From contig JAFDJC010000208.1 in assembly GCA_019307665.1 (NCBI GenBank), forward strand, positions 1-9,174: a stretch of DNA of 9,174 nucleotides, read 5' to 3'. Origin of the DNA: Deltaproteobacteria bacterium (GTDB lineage: Bacteria > Desulfobacterota > Desulfobacteria > Desulfobacterales > SURF-7). The notes under the pieces are model-generated. The model saw only the letters and a list, made by a program, of their open reading frames with translations. It had not been told where the DNA came from and searched no databases. This document shows, one piece after another, positions 5,870-9,174 of this stretch; position 1 is the stretch's first letter; every line of letters begins with the position of its first letter. A program made the translations under genes and the position numbers.

Positions 5870-7044
5870 ATTGCATCCTTCTGAGTTTCAGCTACAACTT
5901 TATCAAGTTTTCCGGCAAGGCTTGAGGGCAATCCCTCGATGTCAACATTCAGAAAACCTCTGACAATAGTTGATATCGCCTCGTCCTCATCAACTCCCCG
6001 TGACATGAGATATTCTATTTCACGTCTGTCAATCTTCCCCACAGCCGCCTCATGAGACATTTCAACACCCGGCACCCTTGCATCGAGCTCCGGGATTGCA
6101 CGTATAATGCCGCCTTTCAATATCAGCCCTTTGCATTCAAGGTGTGCTTTAATGCCTTCTGCTTTTCCTGTCAGGTTGCCTCTTGCGATTATTGTTCCGC
6201 CGGTTGAAATCGCTCTTGATATAATTTCAGCGCGAGAGCCAGGTTCGTTCAGAACCACGTTGGAACCGACGTCCATATGCGTACCCTGCCCTGCAACCAG
6301 TATGCTGTTAAATCGGGCCACCGCATTTCTACCGTTAAGATATGTCACCGGGGACATCTGAAGTGAACCAACAGGATTCATGCTGATGTAATTGGAAACA
6401 AAGACACCGCCCTCCTCCACAACCGCAACTGTTCGAGGACGCACATCGACTTTTTCGCCCCAGTCATGTATCATTGTAAATCTAAGCGTAGCACCTTTTT
6501 TAATATAAAACTCAGACACGCCCACATGAAGACCGGATGTCAGGTGTGACGATGTCGAACACCCGGTGATAATATGAAGGTCTGAATCTTCTTCTGCAAT
6601 AACAATATTATGAACATTCTGAGAAAAACTCTCGGTGGCGATGTGAAGACACGCCTGTACAGGGTCAACAGACTTCACGCCTTTTTGTGCCCTGATGAAA
6701 TATCCTTCATGGGGATTTTCTTTTGCATACGATGTAAAATCATCATGGTCAGCAGATATATTTTTCCACAAATAGTCTGCAACCTGTCCGTCTGTTTTAA
6801 CGGCATCCGATATCTTCATTACGTCGATCCCCCGCTGCTTTGTTTTGCAATGGATGATCGAAGCGTCTTTTTGAATAAACGTTCCGCTCCTGCTGGCTTC
6901 ACTCACATCAATACCGACGTCGAGAAAGTTTTCCGCTTCCTCCTTTTCAATCCAGGCCAGGTCATCGACATATGAATGTTTGTCAGCACTGGTTTTATAT
7001 TTTTTTATATCAACATTCCCAGGCTGATTTTCTAATTCGAACAT
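5866..7044 (-). CDS. sufB: SufB-like Fe-S cluster scaffold (SufBD family, two-gene SUF/SMS type)
   Basis: A 392-residue protein of the SufB/SufD family, which folds as a beta-helix and with SufC forms the scaffold on which Fe-S clusters are built in the cytosol. The core runs from about residue 150 to 370 and includes FTMIHDWGE (189-197), the HMDVGSNVVLNEPGSRAEI stretch (256-274), HLECKGLIL (301-309), MSHEAAVGKI (329-338) and EIEYLMSRGVDEDEA (342-356). Cys304 appears to match the conserved cluster-assembly Cys405 of E. coli SufB, and His331/Glu332 the conserved HE pair. It is shorter than E. coli SufB (495), like the SufB of minimal two-gene SUF systems in archaea and anaerobes. The ATG at 7044 is chosen because GAGGAG lies just before it; a GTG at 7053 falls next to that site. 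The gene overlaps sufC by 13 bases. No sufD, sufS, sufU or sufE is nearby. Confidence 0.93.
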   Translation of the reverse strand: MFELENQPGNVDIKKYKTSADKHSYVDDLAWIEKEEAENFLDVGIDVSEASRSGTFIQKDASIIHCKTKQRGIDVMKISDAVKTDGQVADYLWKNISADHDDFTSYAKENPHEGYFIRAQKGVKSVDPVQACLHIATESFSQNVHNIVIAEEDSDLHIITGCSTSSHLTSGLHVGVSEFYIKKGATLRFTMIHDWGEKVDVRPRTVAVVEEGGVFVSNYISMNPVGSLQMSPVTYLNGRNAVARFNSILVAGQGTHMDVGSNVVLNEPGSRAEIISRAISTGGTIIARGNLTGKAEGIKAHLECKGLILKGGIIRAIPELDARVPGVEMSHEAAVGKIDRREIEYLMSRGVDEDEAISTIVRGFLNVDIEGLPSSLAGKLDKVVAETQKDAM

Positions 7045-7787
7045 CTTACACACTCCTCATATCCATATTCAGTGATCCATTTCAATATTTCCCTTGGATG
7101 CCTCGAGCAACATAGAATTCCGTTATATAAAACCTGCCCCATGTCAGCTGTAACATAATCAAGAATATGACCGGTATGTGTAATGATCAAAGCCGACTTC
7201 CGCTTTTCAATTATCTCTTTATGGCTCAGCCCTTTGGAATATTTTGCACCTCTACCGAGAAGATTGTTTATGGCATCCCCAATGAGTACAATGCTTTCAA
7301 GATCAACACCCGACTCGGGTTCATCCAAAAGCACAAGCTCCGGCTCCTGCGCCATAAGCTGCAAAAGCTCAGACCTCTTAATCTCACCTCCGGAAAAATT
7401 GTGATTGACATCCCTTTCGAGAAAATCCAAAAGAGCCAACTTTTCAGCCATGGATTCAATATCGTGCTCTTTTCCTGCCCCACAAATTTCAACCATGGTT
7501 CTGGTTTTCAGCCCATTTATAGTCGGCGGTCTTTGAAGCAGAACCCCAATGCCGAGAATGGCCCGTTCATGAATCGGCATGTAGGTTACATCCTCGCCAT
7601 TAAACGTAATCTTCCCGCGTGTCACCTTATATTCGGAAAATCCCATAATCGTCATCATCAAACTGCTCTTTCCTGAACCATTCGGGCCGAATAGAATATG
7701 CGTCTGCCCTCTCGGAATTGACATGTTCACATTTTCCAGTATGGTTTTTCCACCCGCTTCTACTTTTAAATCTTCTACATACAGCAT
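7032..7787 (-). CDS. sufC: SufC, ABC-type ATPase of Fe-S cluster assembly
   Basis: A 251-residue soluble ABC ATPase that pairs with SufB and uses ATP hydrolysis to drive scaffold movement during Fe-S cluster formation. All nucleotide-binding elements are present: Walker A GPNGSGKSS (34-42), Q-loop LLQRPP (83-88), signature FSGGEIKR (131-138), Walker B LVLLDEPESGVD (151-162) and switch His204 in IITHTGHIL. Helical insertion and C-terminal sequence fit SufC rather than a transporter subunit, and no permease gene is adjacent. DEPESGVD differs from the DEIDSGLD usual in E. coli-type SufC. The ATG at 7787 has an AGGA ten bases upstream. It lies about 24 bases after the predicted 3' end of rnpB with no terminator between, and overlaps sufB downstream. 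Two extra Cys near the C-terminus (ECVRCSN) are unusual, though they partly reflect the overlap with the next gene. Confidence 0.95.
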   Translation of the reverse strand: MLYVEDLKVEAGGKTILENVNMSIPRGQTHILFGPNGSGKSSLMMTIMGFSEYKVTRGKITFNGEDVTYMPIHERAILGIGVLLQRPPTINGLKTRTMVEICGAGKEHDIESMAEKLALLDFLERDVNHNFSGGEIKRSELLQLMAQEPELVLLDEPESGVDLESIVLIGDAINNLLGRGAKYSKGLSHKEIIEKRKSALIITHTGHILDYVTADMGQVLYNGILCCSRHPREILKWITEYGYEECVRCSN

Positions 7788-7811
7788 GTCTGCTATTTCC
7801 TATAATAAATA

Positions 7812-8225
7812 AACGGCCGGACCAGCCCGTAAGCCGAATCCTGTAACCGGCTTCAGGTTACCCTGAGCCGGCTGACGATCATTCATCTAAGGATGTCCGT
7901 TGCCGGACACCTCTTGCGATCTACCCGAAAGCTCGGACGAGCAATCCTCAAGCACTTTCCTATTTGATCTTGCACCGGGCGGGGTTTACAAAGCTTCTCC
8001 GGTCGCCCGGAGAACTGGTGCGCTCTTACCGCACCTTTTCACCCTTACCCTGAGAATATGTGTCCTCAAAGAAGACATTCTTCTCACAGGGCGGTATACT
8101 TTCTGTTGCACTTTCCTTCACGTCACCGCGACTCCACGTTATGGAGCGCCCTGCTCTATGGTGTTCGGACTTTCCTCCGGATATATCAAGTATGTCCGGC
8201 GATCGCCTGGACTACTCCGACCGTT
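7812..8225 (-). ncRNA. rnpB: RNase P RNA, bacterial type A
   Basis: The catalytic RNA of ribonuclease P, which trims 5' leaders from tRNA precursors. On the minus strand the conserved blocks occur in the right order: GAGGAAAGTCCGAAC (8177-8163), AGGGTGAAAAGGTGCGGTAA within 8045-8017, the CAAGATCAAATAGG segment, AGATGAATGATC (7888-7877) and ACAGGATTCGGCTTACGGG (7844-7826). The ends pair as helix P1: AACGGTCGGA at 8225-8216 with TCCGGCCGTT at 7821-7812, ten base pairs including one G-T. About 414 bases is a little longer than E. coli M1 RNA (377). The 5' arm of P1 overlaps the stop codon of the zinc-ribbon gene, and the 3' arm is about 24 bases from sufC. No clear intrinsic terminator follows, only a T-rich TTTATTTATTA, so the 3' end is probably made by processing. 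Exact mature ends are predicted from pairing. Confidence 0.96.
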
Positions 8226-8943
8226 AATCACCATTTGCCCAGTATATAATTCTATGGCAGTGAGGGCACAATTGTAATGTATCACATTTTTGTAGTTCGT
8301 TGAACATCTGGGGCGGAATATTCATATTGCACCCTGAACAAACCGAATTCTTTGCAGCTGCGACCGCAACAGAACCTGTCCTTTGCCGCACGTCTAAATA
8401 ACTTTTCAAAAGTTCAGGTTTAAGCTTTTGAGATATATTTTTCCATTGTTCTTCCAGCTCAGATATTTTTTTTTCTTCCTGCTCTTTTTCTATTCCTATC
8501 TCCTCTTTTTCTTTTTCAATCTCAGTTTTCGCTTGCTCGAACTCAGCTTTTTTCTGTGTAAGAAGTCCTTCCTCCTTTTCAGTATATTCAAGGTTTTCCA
8601 ACATTTTATCTTCGGTGGCGAAGTTCTTCTTTTTCAGTTCATCAATCTCTCTTAAAAGGATTTGGTATGTTTTGTTATCTCTTACCGACAAAAGCTTAAC
8701 ATCTCTTTCTTTTATTTTGGACAGGTTCATCTGGATATCGGACTCATCTTCACGATATTCTTTCTTCTTTTCAGAAAAAGCGTTCTCTCTATCAGAAATA
8801 TCGTTTTCATATACTTCTAAGTCAGCATCAAGTGTTTCAATTTTACGTGGCAGATCAACAAGAACCGATTTGATGCGCACACATTCCGTATCTATACTCT
8901 GAAGTCCCACTAAAATGTCTGTCTGTTCCTTATTAATTTTCAT
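8224..8943 (-). CDS. Coiled-coil C4-type zinc-ribbon protein (COG1579 family)
   Basis: A 239-residue soluble protein with a long Glu/Lys-rich coiled coil (about 10-185) and a C-terminal zinc ribbon with CSGC (202-205) and CPHC (226-229), spaced as in the COG1579/DUF164 family. The coiled-coil turn carries VRDNKTYQILLREIDELKK (87-105), the family's characteristic segment. The best-known relative is Helicobacter HP0958 (FlgZ), which affects flagellar assembly by binding RpoN and flagellin mRNA; most members are uncharacterised and are probably nucleic-acid or protein adaptors. The ATG at 8943 follows AGGAAG at good spacing. It lies 51 bases after the NIF3-family gene, a pairing I recall in related bacteria. 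Its TAA stop is the first paired region of rnpB. Cys220 lies between the Cys pairs and is probably not a ligand. Function here is not determined. Confidence 0.88.
   Translation of the reverse strand: MKINKEQTDILVGLQSIDTECVRIKSVLVDLPRKIETLDADLEVYENDISDRENAFSEKKKEYREDESDIQMNLSKIKERDVKLLSVRDNKTYQILLREIDELKKKNFATEDKMLENLEYTEKEEGLLTQKKAEFEQAKTEIEKEKEEIGIEKEQEEKKISELEEQWKNISQKLKPELLKSYLDVRQRTGSVAVAAAKNSVCSGCNMNIPPQMFNELQKCDTLQLCPHCHRIIYWANGD
8241..8271 (-). promoter_or_regulatory. Weak candidate promoter for rnpB inside the zinc-ribbon gene
   Basis: On the minus strand TATACT (8246-8241) matches five of six -10 positions, and TTGTGC (8271-8266) partly matches a -35 box, but the 19-base spacing is long. 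Initiation about seven bases downstream would give a short leader of about ten bases before helix P1. Since rnpB usually needs strong transcription, a promoter here is plausible, but read-through from the zinc-ribbon gene is an alternative. Confidence 0.3.
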
Positions 8944-8994
8944 TATGCTTCCTGTCTGATATTTTGTTCTGGTGTTTTGTGTTTAACTTTCATA

Positions 8995-9174
8995 TTAAAT
9001 TATTACTGTAAAAGGATCTTTCTCAGAACGGCATGTATCAACCTTTACATTGAAAGATCTTTTTCCCAATTCTTCCCTTATTCTTTCAGCAAGCGCCTCG
9101 ACAATAATATGCTCCGATCCAAAGTGACCTATATCAATTAAGCCTCGTTCTGATTCTTCGGCAATTCTGGCATC
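8995..9174 (-). CDS. NIF3-family dinuclear metal protein, C-terminal end (5' part outside window)
   Basis: The minus-strand frame is open from the right edge and ends at TAA 8997-8995, giving 59 residues. The sequence GLIDIGHFGSEH contains the conserved GHFxSE motif whose His and Glu are metal ligands in NIF3/DUF34 proteins (YbgI, YqfO), and it ends with the typical EKDPF segment (SEKDPFTVII). Family members form toroidal hexamers with a dinuclear metal site. They have been suggested to act as metal-dependent hydrolases, related to GTP cyclohydrolase I type 2, or as metal chaperones; the true role is unsettled. The N-terminal metal ligands lie outside the window. The gene is followed after 51 bases by the zinc-ribbon gene on the same strand. 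Confidence 0.85.
   Translation of the reverse strand, partial: DARIAEESERGLIDIGHFGSEHIIVEALAERIREELGKRSFNVKVDTCRSEKDPFTVII

Noticed and set aside
7045..7053. Upstream GTG start for sufB at 7053
   Set aside because: The GAGGAG ribosome binding site abuts this GTG and is properly spaced for the ATG at 7044.
7900..8277. A 125-codon plus-strand open frame across the rnpB region
   Set aside because: It is fully explained by the antisense of RNase P RNA, whose conserved blocks and P1 pairing are clear; the translation resembles no family.
8428..8902. Two Phe/Ser-rich plus-strand frames
   Set aside because: They are the antisense of the Glu/Lys-rich coiled coil, which yields such Phe/Leu/Ser-rich shadows.

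Overview
The window reads as chromosome from an anaerobic bacterium, most likely a sulfate-reducer-type deltaproteobacterium (Desulfobacterota). This is inferred from gene content: a two-gene SufC/SufB module without SufD/S/E, a bacterial type A RNase P RNA, an IhfA-like protein, and a secreted Asp-rich protein. No gene in the window fixes the taxon, so the assignment is tentative. I see no insertion sequence, phage gene, CRISPR array, tRNA or rRNA.

Layout. At the left edge (1-585, plus strand) is the 3' part of a GAF-domain protein. It converges on the minus-strand genes across a short gap filled by a perfect 15-bp inverted repeat (612-650). Everything from 656 to the right edge is on the minus strand. 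Read in the direction of transcription (right to left) the order is: the end of a NIF3-family gene; a coiled-coil zinc-ribbon protein; the RNase P RNA gene rnpB; sufC; sufB; a large protein with a C-terminal HPr-like domain; ispD; a small VanZ-like membrane protein split by a frameshift; and a secreted Asp-rich repeat protein. A promoter-bearing gap of 142 bases follows, then ihfA and a Ste24-type M48 membrane protease.

How the genes work together. From sufC to the secreted protein, spacings are very small: sufC/sufB overlap by 13 bases, sufB/HPr protein by 4, HPr protein/ispD are 16 apart, ispD and the membrane gene overlap or nearly abut, and the membrane gene and secreted-protein gene share an ATGA. 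This looks like one transcription unit. SufC (ABC ATPase) and SufB (scaffold) would build Fe-S clusters. IspD makes an isoprenoid intermediate whose later pathway enzymes, IspG and IspH, are Fe-S proteins, which may be a functional link. The HPr-like protein carries the phosphorylatable His and the regulatory-type Ser at the right spacing, joined to about 335 residues of unrecognised sequence. It is the most interesting unknown here. rnpB is packed unusually tightly: its P1 helix begins inside the stop codon of the zinc-ribbon gene, and its 3' end lies about 24 bases before the sufC start with no visible terminator.
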